DNA of 64,000 nt, taken from positions 992,001 through 1,056,000 of the forward strand of contig NC_018681.1 in NCBI RefSeq assembly GCF_000250675.2, read 5' to 3'. The notes beneath the pieces are model-generated. The model made no database searches, was not told the DNA's origin, and saw only the letters and a list, made by a program, of their open reading frames with translations. Shown piece by piece: positions 36,580 to 44,380 of this stretch. The translations under genes and the position numbers were made by a program. The stretch is from Nocardia brasiliensis ATCC 700358 (GTDB taxonomy: Bacteria > Actinomycetota > Actinomycetes > Mycobacteriales > Mycobacteriaceae). Every line of letters begins with the position of its first letter. The stretch's first letter is position 1.

Positions 36580-37988
36580 CCGAGAAGCTGGAGGTGGATC
36601 CCAAGGTCTACTACCAGGCCGCCACCAACTGCTTCGACGCTGCCGCCGCGCTGAACGACAGCTTCAAGTATGTATTCGGCGAGCTGAACAGCTGCGGTCA
36701 TATGGCAGGGCGGGACGAGGACGGTCGCGCGTGGGGGACCTCGTACGACGAATCTGCCCGCGACGCCGTAGCGTTCTTCGATCAAACCTTTGCGACGCTC
36801 CGCGCATACGGCACGGCTCTCAATGATCTCGGGTTCGAGCACGCGAAATCCGATGCCGCGCTCAAAGGAACAGCACAACCGGACAGGTCGCAGGACCAGG
36901 CCTCGACAGTGACGTTCGGCCCGTACGCGCTTCCTGCGTCAGCCGCCGGTGGCGCCCCGCAAGGTCTCTTGAAGGCGTCCGTAGAAGTGCTCGACGCCAT
37001 CAACTGCCCACTCCCGGACGGCAACACCGACACTTTGGCCAAGGCGGCCGACGCCTGGGATCGCCTTGGCAGGATCTACCAGAACACCAACGCCAAAGAC
37101 AAAATCACCATCGCCGCAAGCCTTTTCGATGGTGTGACCTCGCAGGACGCCGTCCAGGTCCGGGAGGATCTGAAGACTCTCGAAACCTCCATCGGCGCGC
37201 TACTCGACACGTGCAAGGCGATCAGCAAGACCTGCCTCGACTACAAGGAGTCGATCGAAGAACTCCGCAATGAGATCAAAGGCTTCATCGACGCCATCAT
37301 CCAAGAAGCCGCGATCGACATGGCGATCACCGTCATCGCCACCTGCCTAACCGGCGTCGGTGGCCTGATCGCCGGCGCAAAAGCCGTAGAGTCGGCCCGC
37401 CGCTGGTCCATAAAAATCAAAGCCGCCGTCACCGCCTGGCGAGCACGCAAAGCCCTCCAGCTCAAAGGCCTAGCAGACGACGCGAAGACCGTGCTCGCGA
37501 AGGGGAAGCAAGCAGTCAAGGACTTGCGTGAGCGACTGCGTGCCAGCAAAGATGGCCACAGCAAGCGCGAGCCAAGTTTGACGAACAGTCCGGAGTTCGA
37601 CGGCAGTCAAGCGGCAAATGACCTGCGGGCCAGGCTAGCCGCGAATGGTGAGGCGGTCGCAAATTCTAGAAATGTTGCTGTCGCCCGAGGGCAGATCGAC
37701 GGGCAGAACATTTCTCTCGATGCAGTGAGTGGGGCGCGAACTCCGTCGGGTACTGTTGAGACACCCGGTAATCCGATCCTTCGGCCTGAATCTGTTGATG
37801 GGTCGGTAGTCCGATCAGCTGATTCCGAGTTCAAGATTTTGGATAATCTTGCGCAGAACCTCCGCCCTGATTCGAAAGGAAGTATCGATCTGTATACCGA
37901 GCGGGCACCTTGTGACGCTTGTACAAATGTGATCGAGCAGTTCAAGCAGAGATTTCCGGGAGTGGAGGTGAATGTGACGTATGGCTAG
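36576..37988 (+). CDS. Polymorphic toxin with WXG-associated N-terminus and C-terminal deaminase-like domain
   Basis: 470 residues. The N-terminal ~100 residues are helical and WXG-like. A hydrophobic segment lies at about 244-270 and a Lys/Arg-rich stretch follows it. The C-terminal ~110 residues look like a zinc-dependent nucleotide/nucleic-acid deaminase of bacterial toxins. E418 in DSEFKIL is the catalytic-type acid (the usual His/Cys ligand before it is Ser here), and PCDAC (C446, C449) supplies two zinc ligands. The end, FPGVEVNVTYG, resembles the BURPS668_1122-type toxin-deaminase family. Bases become clearly more AT-rich from about 37,600, where the toxin tip begins. The next gene overlaps by 8 bp and encodes the likely immunity protein. 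The target (DNA, RNA or free nucleotide) cannot be read from sequence. Confidence 0.78.
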   Translation: MTEKLEVDPKVYYQAATNCFDAAAALNDSFKYVFGELNSCGHMAGRDEDGRAWGTSYDESARDAVAFFDQTFATLRAYGTALNDLGFEHAKSDAALKGTAQPDRSQDQASTVTFGPYALPASAAGGAPQGLLKASVEVLDAINCPLPDGNTDTLAKAADAWDRLGRIYQNTNAKDKITIAASLFDGVTSQDAVQVREDLKTLETSIGALLDTCKAISKTCLDYKESIEELRNEIKGFIDAIIQEAAIDMAITVIATCLTGVGGLIAGAKAVESARRWSIKIKAAVTAWRARKALQLKGLADDAKTVLAKGKQAVKDLRERLRASKDGHSKREPSLTNSPEFDGSQAANDLRARLAANGEAVANSRNVAVARGQIDGQNISLDAVSGARTPSGTVETPGNPILRPESVDGSVVRSADSEFKILDNLAQNLRPDSKGSIDLYTERAPCDACTNVIEQFKQRFPGVEVNVTYG

Positions 37989-38451
37989 CGAAGAAGGTGA
38001 AGCGGCCATGAGGGCTTTGTGTCAGGACCTCGTGGAGTCAGGCTTCGCAAAGGCTGGCGAGATAGCGGGTTGCACGGCCGATGAGGTCGCCGAAGTTGTT
38101 GCCACGGCTCCGGATTCGTTTCCGGTTCCTGACGAGTACCTCGCGTTTCTGGCGGTGCTGGGCAAAGCTGCTGGTACGTTTTTTGTCGGTACCGATCTGT
38201 TCTACCCGTCACTGCTCGAGGCAAACGAAGCGGCAGCGGATATAAGTAGCGGGCCGGGCGAAGATTTGTCGTTGAGTGATCGTTTTTTCTTCGGGCATCA
38301 CCAGGGCTATAAAGTGTACTTCTTCGAGCGGAACGCGGAAGCGGTGTATGTATATCAGGAGGGGCATCCCGAAATTCAACGGCTGGCAAGCTCGTTCCTG
38401 GAGTTCCTGCGACAGGCATTCGAATTGCAGAAGAGTCTACGTAATGGTTGA
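37981..38451 (+). CDS. SUKH (SMI1/KNR4)-family immunity protein
   Basis: 156 residues. The pattern VPDEYLAFLAVLGKAAGTFFVGTDLFYP, then FFGHHQGYKVYFFE, AVYVYQEG and SFLEFLRQAF, is that of the SUKH superfamily. It is widely used as immunity against nuclease and deaminase toxins. It overlaps the end of the toxin gene by 8 bp, the usual toxin-immunity arrangement, and shares its AT-richer composition. It should act in the cytoplasm by binding the toxin tip. Confidence 0.8.
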   Translation: MASEEGEAAMRALCQDLVESGFAKAGEIAGCTADEVAEVVATAPDSFPVPDEYLAFLAVLGKAAGTFFVGTDLFYPSLLEANEAAADISSGPGEDLSLSDRFFFGHHQGYKVYFFERNAEAVYVYQEGHPEIQRLASSFLEFLRQAFELQKSLRNG

Positions 38452-38503
38452 GCCTGGCCCAAGGATTTTATGGGATGACCAAGGTCAAGGTGATCCATAG
38501 TTT

Positions 38504-38734
38504 CTATTCTCGATGGAAACCGATCTGGTAGTCGCACGTTTCGTCGACCTGGAACGGCTTATTGATGTATTCGCCGAGTGTCGCTGCCTGCGTCGGAGAG
38601 ACGTCGCAGCCGTATATTTCGATACCTTCGTCGATGCCGAGCATCTTCTTCAGTGCCGTGAGTTCTACGTTGTGTAGCGGATACTCGACAACCAGGATTC
38701 CAGTCTTCTTGTCATAGGCTTCCAGGTAGTTCAA
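38504..38734 (-). CDS. Small DUF7683-like protein, probable orphan immunity gene
   Basis: 76 residues from TTG 38734, chosen because AGGAG lies 5 bases upstream; the frame also allows ATG 38782 (92 residues). The sequence NYLEAYDKKTGILVVEYPL, then LKKMLGIDEGIEIYGCDVSP, resembles a small family (DUF7683) found in toxin-immunity clusters. It is acidic and without signal or membrane segments. It lies on the opposite strand to the toxin operon. Assignment to the family is from memory of its pattern. Confidence 0.55.
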   Translation of the reverse strand: MNYLEAYDKKTGILVVEYPLHNVELTALKKMLGIDEGIEIYGCDVSPTQAATLGEYINKPFQVDETCDYQIGFHRE

Positions 38735-38758
38735 TTGCTCTCCTACGGCGTGAGGTCC

Positions 38759-38776
38759 AGCCGAGTTGTCTCGGCT
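38759..38776. promoter_or_regulatory. Hairpin in the divergent promoter region
   Basis: AGCCGAG-TTGT-CTCGGCT is a perfect 7-bp inverted repeat between the minus-strand immunity-like gene and the divergent GNAT gene. It could be an operator or a leader stem. If the ATG at 38782 is used it falls inside the coding start, which favours the TTG start. Confidence 0.35.
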
Positions 38777-38842
38777 CAACATCCTGCCTGCCGACGGGAG
38801 TGGACCAGCGAATCGGGTGCGAATTGGCTATCTGCACAGATC

Positions 38843-39304
38843 ATGGGGGTGACTACGGTCGATCCGGTGGCTGACATACACGAGATTCAGGTAGGGCAGA
38901 CAGAACTTGCGTCGGCGGCGATGCTGGCGCTTCGTCCGCGTTGGGAGACGCGCCAAGCGGTGGTGGAGCTGATTGATACCCGCCTGCGGCCTGGGGGCTA
39001 TCGGCTCGTCGGTCTCTTCGAGTCGGAAGCGGGTGAGGCGGCATCGGTGGTCGGCTTTCGTCCCGCCTGGTCATCAGCGTGGGGGCAGCATCTCTACGTC
39101 GATGACGTTTCGACTCTTCCCGAGTCACGCGGCCACGGTTACGCCGACCTGCTGATCCAGTGGGTCGTCGAGGAAGCTCGCCGTCTGAACTGCGAGGGCG
39201 TGCATCTCGACTCCGGTGTCGGCCCGACCCGTTCCGCGGCCCACCGCCTCTACATGCGAAACCACTTCCAGATCTCCGCCCACCACTTCGAACACCCAAT
39301 CTGA
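38843..39304 (+). CDS. GNAT family N-acetyltransferase
   Basis: 153 residues. The acetyl-CoA binding motif A reads STLPESRGHGYADLLIQWVVEEA, with the R-x-x-G-x-A signature (RGHGYA), and a motif-B-like end at SAAHRLYMRNHF. It probably acetylates an amine substrate that cannot be inferred. I chose ATG 38843; the frame is open to 38735 but would overlap the opposite-strand gene. It sits among immunity-like genes and may be cargo of the island rather than part of the toxin system. Confidence 0.8.
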   Translation: MGVTTVDPVADIHEIQVGQTELASAAMLALRPRWETRQAVVELIDTRLRPGGYRLVGLFESEAGEAASVVGFRPAWSSAWGQHLYVDDVSTLPESRGHGYADLLIQWVVEEARRLNCEGVHLDSGVGPTRSAAHRLYMRNHFQISAHHFEHPI

Positions 39305-39396
39305 GCCGGGCCAGGGGATCGCATTCGAAATACAGCAGAACCTACGCGGCGCGCAGACACAGTACAGTTCATAAGCCAGTACGGAGGAGGAAATGG

Positions 39397-39741
39397 ATGT
39401 CTGACAGTGAGTTCGTTCAGCCGGCAGAGTCGGACTTCCTCCTGGCATTCGGTGCAGAGCATAGGCCTGTCCCAGGTGAGGTCGCATGTTTCGTAGTCGG
39501 CATTGATATCGACAGCCAGAACGAGCTGGAGCTTTCCTACGATGTGGTTGCGAGATCGGCCCGGGTCAAGTGGATTCGAGATTCGGCAGTTTGTGTCGAT
39601 CTCTTTCGAGAGCACGTGAACCGTATTGCGGTGGAAAACGGAGGTACAATCAGGATCTCGACGAGGGGACCTGGCTTGGCGGGGGAGTTGACGATCGAAG
39701 TCTATCCCGTGCGAATTGTCGACGCCCTGCTGTCGGTATGA
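39397..39741 (+). CDS. Small unknown protein, possible orphan immunity protein
   Basis: 114 residues from ATG 39397, with a very good Shine-Dalgarno (GGAGGAGG, 6-nt spacing). It is acidic and mixed alpha/beta by composition, without signal peptide or membrane segment. I do not recognise the family. It is in a run of small cytosolic-looking, AT-richer genes behind a polymorphic toxin, which is the usual place for spare immunity genes. No toxin is encoded next to it. Confidence 0.6.
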   Translation: MSDSEFVQPAESDFLLAFGAEHRPVPGEVACFVVGIDIDSQNELELSYDVVARSARVKWIRDSAVCVDLFREHVNRIAVENGGTIRISTRGPGLAGELTIEVYPVRIVDALLSV

Positions 39742-39762
39742 CTACGGATAGGTAAGTCTTTG

Positions 39763-40143
39763 ATGCGGGATTACACGGATTTTCCGAGTCTGTCTGGTAT
39801 TTATCTTGAAGACAGCTACGTGATCGATATCCTCGAGAGTCGATCCGAGGTCCAGTTCGTGCTGGAAGCCGTACTGACACCCGTACATCCCTGCTATAGA
39901 GCGCCTGCGTCCGGCGAGAAACATGCCTACCTCTGCGGCGACCTTGTGTTTTGTGATGTGCAGGGGGTCGAGTGGCTTGACCGGTCCTTTCAGCGGTACG
40001 TGGATGCTACTGGCGCCAAGGACTTGGGTAACATCGACTCATTGGCAAGTCGGGATGGGGTGTATTCGGTGATCGGTGACTGGGGGAGTGTGCGGATTCG
40101 CAGCAACGTCGACCCGGAGTTCATCGCTCGTGTGGATGCCTGA
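39763..40143 (+). CDS. Small unknown protein, possible orphan immunity protein
   Basis: 126 residues from ATG 39763. Features: MRDYTDFPSLSGIYLEDSYV at the N-terminus, GDLVFCDVQGVEW in the middle, and VIGDWGSVRIRS near the end. It has no signal peptide. The aromatic-rich beta-strand pattern looks like a small binding domain. It starts 21 bp after the previous gene and is probably co-transcribed. Family not recognised with certainty. Confidence 0.6.
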   Translation: MRDYTDFPSLSGIYLEDSYVIDILESRSEVQFVLEAVLTPVHPCYRAPASGEKHAYLCGDLVFCDVQGVEWLDRSFQRYVDATGAKDLGNIDSLASRDGVYSVIGDWGSVRIRSNVDPEFIARVDA

Positions 40144-40251
40144 GTTTTCACCCGCTAGTTGCGCATCCGCTCATGGGGCTGATTCGGGAGTAACGGACGA
40201 AGTCGCCTCCGGCAATTCCTGGTTGATCTCGTCGCCTCGGCGGTTTTTCCA

Positions 40252-40605
40252 GTGAGCTACGTTTTCGAGATTGGTGATGAGACGGTCTGGAGTCCGTCGT
40301 TGCGGGTTGGAGACCTGTACGTGCGGATGCTCCGGGAGGTCGCGTCAGTTTTGGGGATGCCTGCTGGGCTCAGTGCGGTGGCGTCCGATATGTGTAACAT
40401 CGATATCGAGGTTTTCGGCGAGCTCGTGAATTTGATGCACGAAACGTATTTCACGAGTAGCCACCACGTACTCGAGGCGTTGATTGGGGGTGTCTTGGCG
40501 CCATCTCTTGTGATCCTGGAGCGTAGTGGGCTCGGTATTCCTCCGCGCACCGAAGAGGAACGGGAGTTTCACGATTGGGCGCGCAGGCTATCGATGGCTC
40601 GCTGA
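40252..40605 (+). CDS. DUF6086-like small protein, possible immunity protein
   Basis: 117 residues from GTG 40252. The opening MSYVFEIGDETVWSPSLRVGD followed by DMCNIDIEVFGELVNLMHET and HHVLEALIGGVLAPSLVILERSG resembles the actinobacterial DUF6086 family, which is of unknown function and often lies in toxin-rich loci. No membrane segment. It is the last gene of the run before the repeat-rich stretch. Confidence 0.6.
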   Translation: MSYVFEIGDETVWSPSLRVGDLYVRMLREVASVLGMPAGLSAVASDMCNIDIEVFGELVNLMHETYFTSSHHVLEALIGGVLAPSLVILERSGLGIPPRTEEEREFHDWARRLSMAR

Positions 40606-40637
40606 ACACGCGTCGAATCTCGCGGTGTTGGCCGGTT

Positions 40638-40712
40638 GATCACCAGGTAATGGTGGCGGCATCGACCCCTTGAACCCACCCGAGAGGCTTCCACCATCAG
40701 TACCTGGTGATC
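40638..40712. repeat. 75-bp imperfect inverted repeat
   Basis: GATCACCAGGTA-ATGGTGG (40638-40656) pairs with CCACCAT-CAG-TACCTGGTGATC (40691-40712), giving a 19-bp stem interrupted by a 3-nt bulge with a 34-nt loop. It starts 33 bp after the last immunity-like gene. It could be a terminator, a structured RNA or a remnant of a small mobile element; no transposase is nearby. Confidence 0.6.
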
Positions 40713-40739
40713 GCTTATCCAGTGCGCAGAGTGGGTGAG

Positions 40740-41096
40740 ATGCGCAGATGCATGTGGATGCTGCGGGGTGCGGCGAACTTGCCGTTGAGGCGGTGGGCGG
40801 TCATGCGCGGGGCGCGCATGCCTGCGAAGGTGACGGCGAGTTTAGCCCGCCTAGCCCGCCTAGTCGCCGCGGTAGCGGTGGTCGCTGCTGCCGCGAAGTC
40901 GACGGCAAGTTTGTCGCCGAGGCGGCGGGTGGTTATGCGCGGGGCGTGGATGCCTGCGAAAGTGATGGCCAGTTTTGTCGCCGAGACGACGGGTGGTCAC
41001 GCGCAGGGGCGTGGATGCCCGCGAAGGTGGCGGCCAGTTTCGTCGCGATGCCGTGGTGGTCGCGGATTCCGCAGAGGGCGACGGTGAGTGTGTCGC
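40740..41096. repeat. Degenerate tandem repeats, ~64-bp unit
   Basis: The two best copies begin at 40913 and 40977 (period 64). A weaker copy starts at 41042, and diverged copies lie at about 40740-40780 and 40781-40843. The shared core is ATGCGCGGGGCGTGGATGCC followed by TGCGAAAGTGATGGCCAGTT. Read on the minus strand, each copy gives a peptide like KLAVTFAGIHAPRITT, but the period is not a multiple of three, so the frame breaks between copies. No gene is supported here. Confidence 0.65.
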
Positions 41097-41133
41097 GCAG
41101 CGGCAGGTGCACAAGCTCGCGGCGTTACCGCGA

Positions 41134-41270
41134 GATGTGGCGAGGGCTCGCGAACTAATGCGGATGCGGCGAGGGCTCGCCAGCTAATGCGAGACGCATC
41201 AAGGCCTCGCGAATGGAAGACGCATCAAGGCCTTCCGAGTGCGAGACGCATCAAGAACTCCGGGTCCCGG
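41134..41270. repeat. Tandem 29/26-bp imperfect repeats
   Basis: Five head-to-tail units begin at 41134, 41163, 41193, 41219 and 41245. The first two share GATGYGGCGAGGGCTCGCSA and the last three share GACGCATCAAGGCCTCGCGA in part. They continue the repeat-rich gap, and the stretch to 41349 holds no gene that I can support. Confidence 0.6.
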
Positions 41271-41349
41271 GAGCCCCTAGAGGGGGCCAGAGAACCTGAG
41301 CCCACGCTGCCGTGTCCTACAACCTCGCACGGCAGCCGAATGCCGGGTT

Positions 41350-41556
41350 TCAGTTCTGCTGACCCAAAAGCTCCAAAGACCGCTGGTGGGCCCGGGCGGC
41401 GAGGGCGGTTTCCCTGGCGGCGTCGGCACCACCTTGGCCCGCGAGGTAGGTGTGCAGGTTGGCTTTGGCCTCGTACCAGGCGGCCCGTTCGGTGGCGCCG
41501 GCTTCGGCGGTGGGGCGGCTCAGGGTCAGGGCGGTCATTTCGACCAGGACGTTCAC
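41350..41556 (-). CDS. Small uncharacterised actinobacterial protein
   Basis: 68 residues from GTG 41556, supported by a strong Shine-Dalgarno on the minus strand (GAGGAGG, 7-nt spacing). The sequence NVLVEMTALTLSRPTAEAG, then ERAAWYEAKANLHTYLAGQ, is Ala/Glu-rich and probably helical. No signal or membrane segment. A longer frame extends to 41676 but lacks such a ribosome site. I do not recognise a family. Confidence 0.5.
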   Translation of the reverse strand: MNVLVEMTALTLSRPTAEAGATERAAWYEAKANLHTYLAGQGGADAARETALAARAHQRSLELLGQQN

Positions 41557-41895
41557 CCGCGGTCCTCCTCGACGATGTAGCGGATGGTTCGGTAGGTACA
41601 CCGTGACCCGTGTTCGAATCGTTACGCCGGTCACTCCGTACCCCACGTAGTATGTCCCGTTCTGTGACCTGGACAACAGAGGTCACGTGATATTCGCTGA
41701 GGTGTCCTCTGGAGGTTGCTGCGGCTCGGTACCGCGGAGCTGGCGGTTTGCGATCATCCCGCTCGCCGGGCCTTTGTTATCTGGCCGTGTCCGAGAAGCT
41801 GTGGGATTGCCGGGTGCGGTGAAGTTCGCCAGCCGCGGTTCACCAGACGTGCCGCGAACATCGAGCTGACCACGGGAACCCGATCCGACCCGGAT
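41557..41895. other. Gene-free stretch upstream of the rpsH promoter
   Basis: No coding region is supported. At 41664-41686 there is an inverted repeat, GTGACCT-9 nt-AGGTCAC, about 110 bp upstream of the small minus-strand gene, possibly an operator for it. Nothing else was seen. Confidence 0.4.
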
Positions 41896-41924
41896 TTGGT
41901 GGCCAACTGGGGTTTGTCTACACT
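41896..41924 (+). promoter_or_regulatory. Promoter of rpsH-rplF-rplR-rpsE-rpmD-rplO
   Basis: TTGGTG (-35, 41896-41901), 17-bp spacer, TACACT (-10, 41919-41924). The 18-nt core CTACACTAGACCGGTTGC (41918-41935) is identical to the one before rplN. The start of transcription would be near 41931, leaving a leader of about 210 nt before rpsH. Confidence 0.75.
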
Positions 41925-42143
41925 AGACCGGTTGCTTGGGCACCTCTGTGTCCGCATGTCCTGGATGTGGTTGTCTGCATCGACATGTGGGACGGCCCGG
42001 GCACCGAGAACTCTCACGAGAACTCAATCCGGTCGACAAGTGTCGGCCGGACCGCCGAATTGCTGTAGGCCCACGGTTGACGTGCAGTTTTGCTCGTCGA
42101 CGTTGCATGGGAACCGCAGCGAGAAAGGTGTCAAGGTCGAACC

Positions 42144-42542
42144 ATGACCATGACTGATCCGATCGCAGACTTCCTGACGCGTCTGCGCAACGCCAACTCG
42201 GCGTACCACGATCAGGTGAAGGCTCCGCACTCGAAGCTCAAGGCGAACATCGCCGAGATCCTCAAGCGCGAGGGCTACATCGCCGACTACCGCACCGAAG
42301 ACGCGACCGTGGGCAAGAGCCTGGTCGTCGATCTGAAGTACGGCCCCAGCCGTGAGCGCAGCCTGCAGGGCCTGCGTCGCGTCTCGAAGCCGGGTCTGCG
42401 TGTGTACGCGAAGTCCACCAACCTGCCCAAGGTCCTGGGCGGCCTCGGCGTGGCGATCATCTCCACGTCGACCGGTCTGCTCACCGATCGCCAGGCGGCC
42501 AAGCAAGGTGTAGGCGGGGAAGTCCTCGCCTACGTCTGGTAA
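42144..42542 (+). CDS. rpsH: 30S ribosomal protein S8
   Basis: 132 residues, beginning [18 protein letters not shown] exactly as mycobacterial S8 does. It binds the central domain of 16S rRNA. In E. coli S8 is the translational repressor of the spc operon, acting on mRNA around rplE; the split here separates S8 from that classical target. First gene after the inserted island. Confidence 0.98.
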   Translation: MTMTDPIADFLTRLRNANSAYHDQVKAPHSKLKANIAEILKREGYIADYRTEDATVGKSLVVDLKYGPSRERSLQGLRRVSKPGLRVYAKSTNLPKVLGGLGVAIISTSTGLLTDRQAAKQGVGGEVLAYVW

Positions 42543-42556
42543 GCGGAGGTAGGACA

Positions 42557-43096
42557 ATGTCGCGTATTGGCAAGAAGCCCATCGCAATCCCGGCGGGCGT
42601 CGAGGTGACCATCGACGGCCAGCAGGTGTCGGTGAAGGGTCCCAAGGGCACCCTGTCGCACACCGTCGCCGAGCCGATCACCGTCGCCAAGGGTGAGGAC
42701 GGCCAGCTCGAGGTCGTTCGCCCGAACGACGAGCGCCAGAGCCGCGCGCTGCACGGCCTGACCCGCACCCTGATCTCGAACATGGTCGAGGGTGTGACCA
42801 AGGGCTACGAGAAGAAGATGGAAATCTTCGGCGTCGGTTACCGCGTGCAGGCCAAGGGCTCGAACCTGGAGTTCGCCCTGGGCTACAGCCACCCGGTGCC
42901 GATCGAGGCCCCGGCGGGCATCACCTTCGCGGTGGAGTCGCCCACCAAGTTCTCTGTGTCCGGAATCGACAAGCAGGCGGTCGGCCAGATCTCTGCCGTG
43001 ATCCACGGACTGCGTAAGCCCGACCCGTACAAGGGCAAGGGCATCCGCTACGCCGGCGAGGTCGTTCGCCGCAAGGTCGGAAAGACGGGTAAGTGA
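42557..43096 (+). CDS. rplF: 50S ribosomal protein L6
   Basis: 179 residues, with the C-terminal L6 signature [14 protein letters not shown]. It binds domain VI of 23S rRNA near the sarcin-ricin loop. Begins 14 bp after rpsH with GGAGGTAGG upstream; standard spc order. Confidence 0.98.
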   Translation: MSRIGKKPIAIPAGVEVTIDGQQVSVKGPKGTLSHTVAEPITVAKGEDGQLEVVRPNDERQSRALHGLTRTLISNMVEGVTKGYEKKMEIFGVGYRVQAKGSNLEFALGYSHPVPIEAPAGITFAVESPTKFSVSGIDKQAVGQISAVIHGLRKPDPYKGKGIRYAGEVVRRKVGKTGK

Positions 43097-43098
43097 TC

Positions 43099-43506
43099 AT
43101 GGCGCAAACCGAAAATCAGATCGCCAAGCGCAAGCCGCGCGGCAAGGACGTGTCCACGACGCGTCGTCTGTCGAAGACCCGCCGTCACTTCCGTCTGCGC
43201 AAGAAGGTCGTCGGCACCACCGAGCGTCCGCGCCTGGTGGTCAACCGCTCCTCGCGGCACCTGCACGCGCAGCTCGTCGACGACTCGGTCGGCAAGACCA
43301 TCGCCGCCGCGTCCTCGATCGAGGCCGATGTGCGCGCGCTGGACGGCGACAAGTCGGCCAAGAGCAAGAAGGTCGGCGAACTGCTGGCCGAGCGTGCCAA
43401 GGCTGCCGGTGTCGACGCCGTCGTGTTCGACCGTGGTGGCCACGACTACCACGGCCGCATCGCCGCGCTCGCCGACGCCGCTCGCGAAGCGGGGTTGAAA
43501 TTCTGA
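43099..43506 (+). CDS. rplR: 50S ribosomal protein L18
   Basis: 135 residues from ATG 43099 (a GTG two codons earlier is also in frame). It carries 5S rRNA into the central protuberance. The family end, [20 protein letters not shown], is intact. It lies 2 bp after rplF. Confidence 0.98.
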   Translation: MAQTENQIAKRKPRGKDVSTTRRLSKTRRHFRLRKKVVGTTERPRLVVNRSSRHLHAQLVDDSVGKTIAAASSIEADVRALDGDKSAKSKKVGELLAERAKAAGVDAVVFDRGGHDYHGRIAALADAAREAGLKF

Positions 43507-43534
43507 TGATCAAGAACAACGGAAGGAACGTCTG

Positions 43535-44200
43535 ATGCCGGGACGTCAGAGGCGTGACGGCGGCAACGGACCCGCCGGACAGAATGGCGCTGCTGGTGGT
43601 GGCGACAACCGCGACAACCGCGGCGGTGGCCGCGACCGTCGGGGCGGCGGCGACAACCGCCGGGACAACGCTGCCGAGAAGAACCAGCTCGAGCGCGTCG
43701 TCGCGATCAACCGTGTCTCCAAGGTCGTGAAGGGTGGTCGTCGCTTCAGCTTCACCGCCCTCGTGATCGTCGGTGACGGCAACGGTCTGGTCGGTGTCGG
43801 CTACGGCAAGGCCAAGGAAGTTCCGGCGGCCATCCAGAAGGGTGTCGAGGAGGCTCGCAAGGGCTTCTTCCGCGTTCCGATGATCGGCTCGACCATCACC
43901 CACCCGGTGCAGGGCGAGGCGGCGGCCGGTGTGGTCATGCTGCGCCCGGCGTCCCCCGGTACCGGTGTGATCGCCGGTGGTGCGGCTCGTGCCGTGCTGG
44001 AATGCGCCGGCATTCATGACATCCTGGCGAAGTCGCTCGGTAGCGACAACGCCATCAACGTCGTGCACGCGACCGTTGCCGCGCTCAAGATGCTGCAGCG
44101 TCCCGAAGAGGTCGCGGCTCGCCGTGGCCTGCCGCTGGAAGACGTTGCCCCTGCGGGCATGCTGCGTGCGCGCGCCCAGGCTGCGGGAGGTGCCAGGTAA
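43535..44200 (+). CDS. rpsE: 30S ribosomal protein S5
   Basis: 221 residues. A Gly/Asn/Arg-rich N-terminal extension (about residues 1-50) precedes the double-stranded RNA-binding S5 domain ([20 protein letters not shown]) and the C-terminal domain. Such an extension is normal in actinobacteria. S5 works in the mRNA entry path and decoding accuracy. It overlaps rpmD by one base. Confidence 0.98.
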   Translation: MPGRQRRDGGNGPAGQNGAAGGGDNRDNRGGGRDRRGGGDNRRDNAAEKNQLERVVAINRVSKVVKGGRRFSFTALVIVGDGNGLVGVGYGKAKEVPAAIQKGVEEARKGFFRVPMIGSTITHPVQGEAAAGVVMLRPASPGTGVIAGGAARAVLECAGIHDILAKSLGSDNAINVVHATVAALKMLQRPEEVAARRGLPLEDVAPAGMLRARAQAAGGAR

Positions 44201-44379
44201 TGGCGGATCTCAAGGTGACCCAGATCAAGAGCACGATCGGTGCGAAGCAGAACCAGCGTGACAGCATGCGCACGCTCGGGCTCCGCAAGATCCGGCAGAC
44301 CGTGGTTCGCGAGGACACCCCGCAGAACCGCGGCCTGATCAACGTCGTGCGCCACCTCGTGACAGTTGAGGAGGTCTGA
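44200..44379 (+). CDS. rpmD: 50S ribosomal protein L30
   Basis: 59 residues, beginning [20 protein letters not shown] and containing [17 protein letters not shown], the L30 signature. The ATG shares its A with the rpsE stop codon. Followed by rplO after 1 bp. Confidence 0.97.
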   Translation: MADLKVTQIKSTIGAKQNQRDSMRTLGLRKIRQTVVREDTPQNRGLINVVRHLVTVEEV

Positions 44380-44380
44380 C

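Noticed and set aside
40707..41187. Overlapping plus- and minus-strand frames in the repeat-rich gap
   Set aside because: They arise from tandem repeats whose period is not a multiple of three, lack ribosome sites and look unlike proteins.
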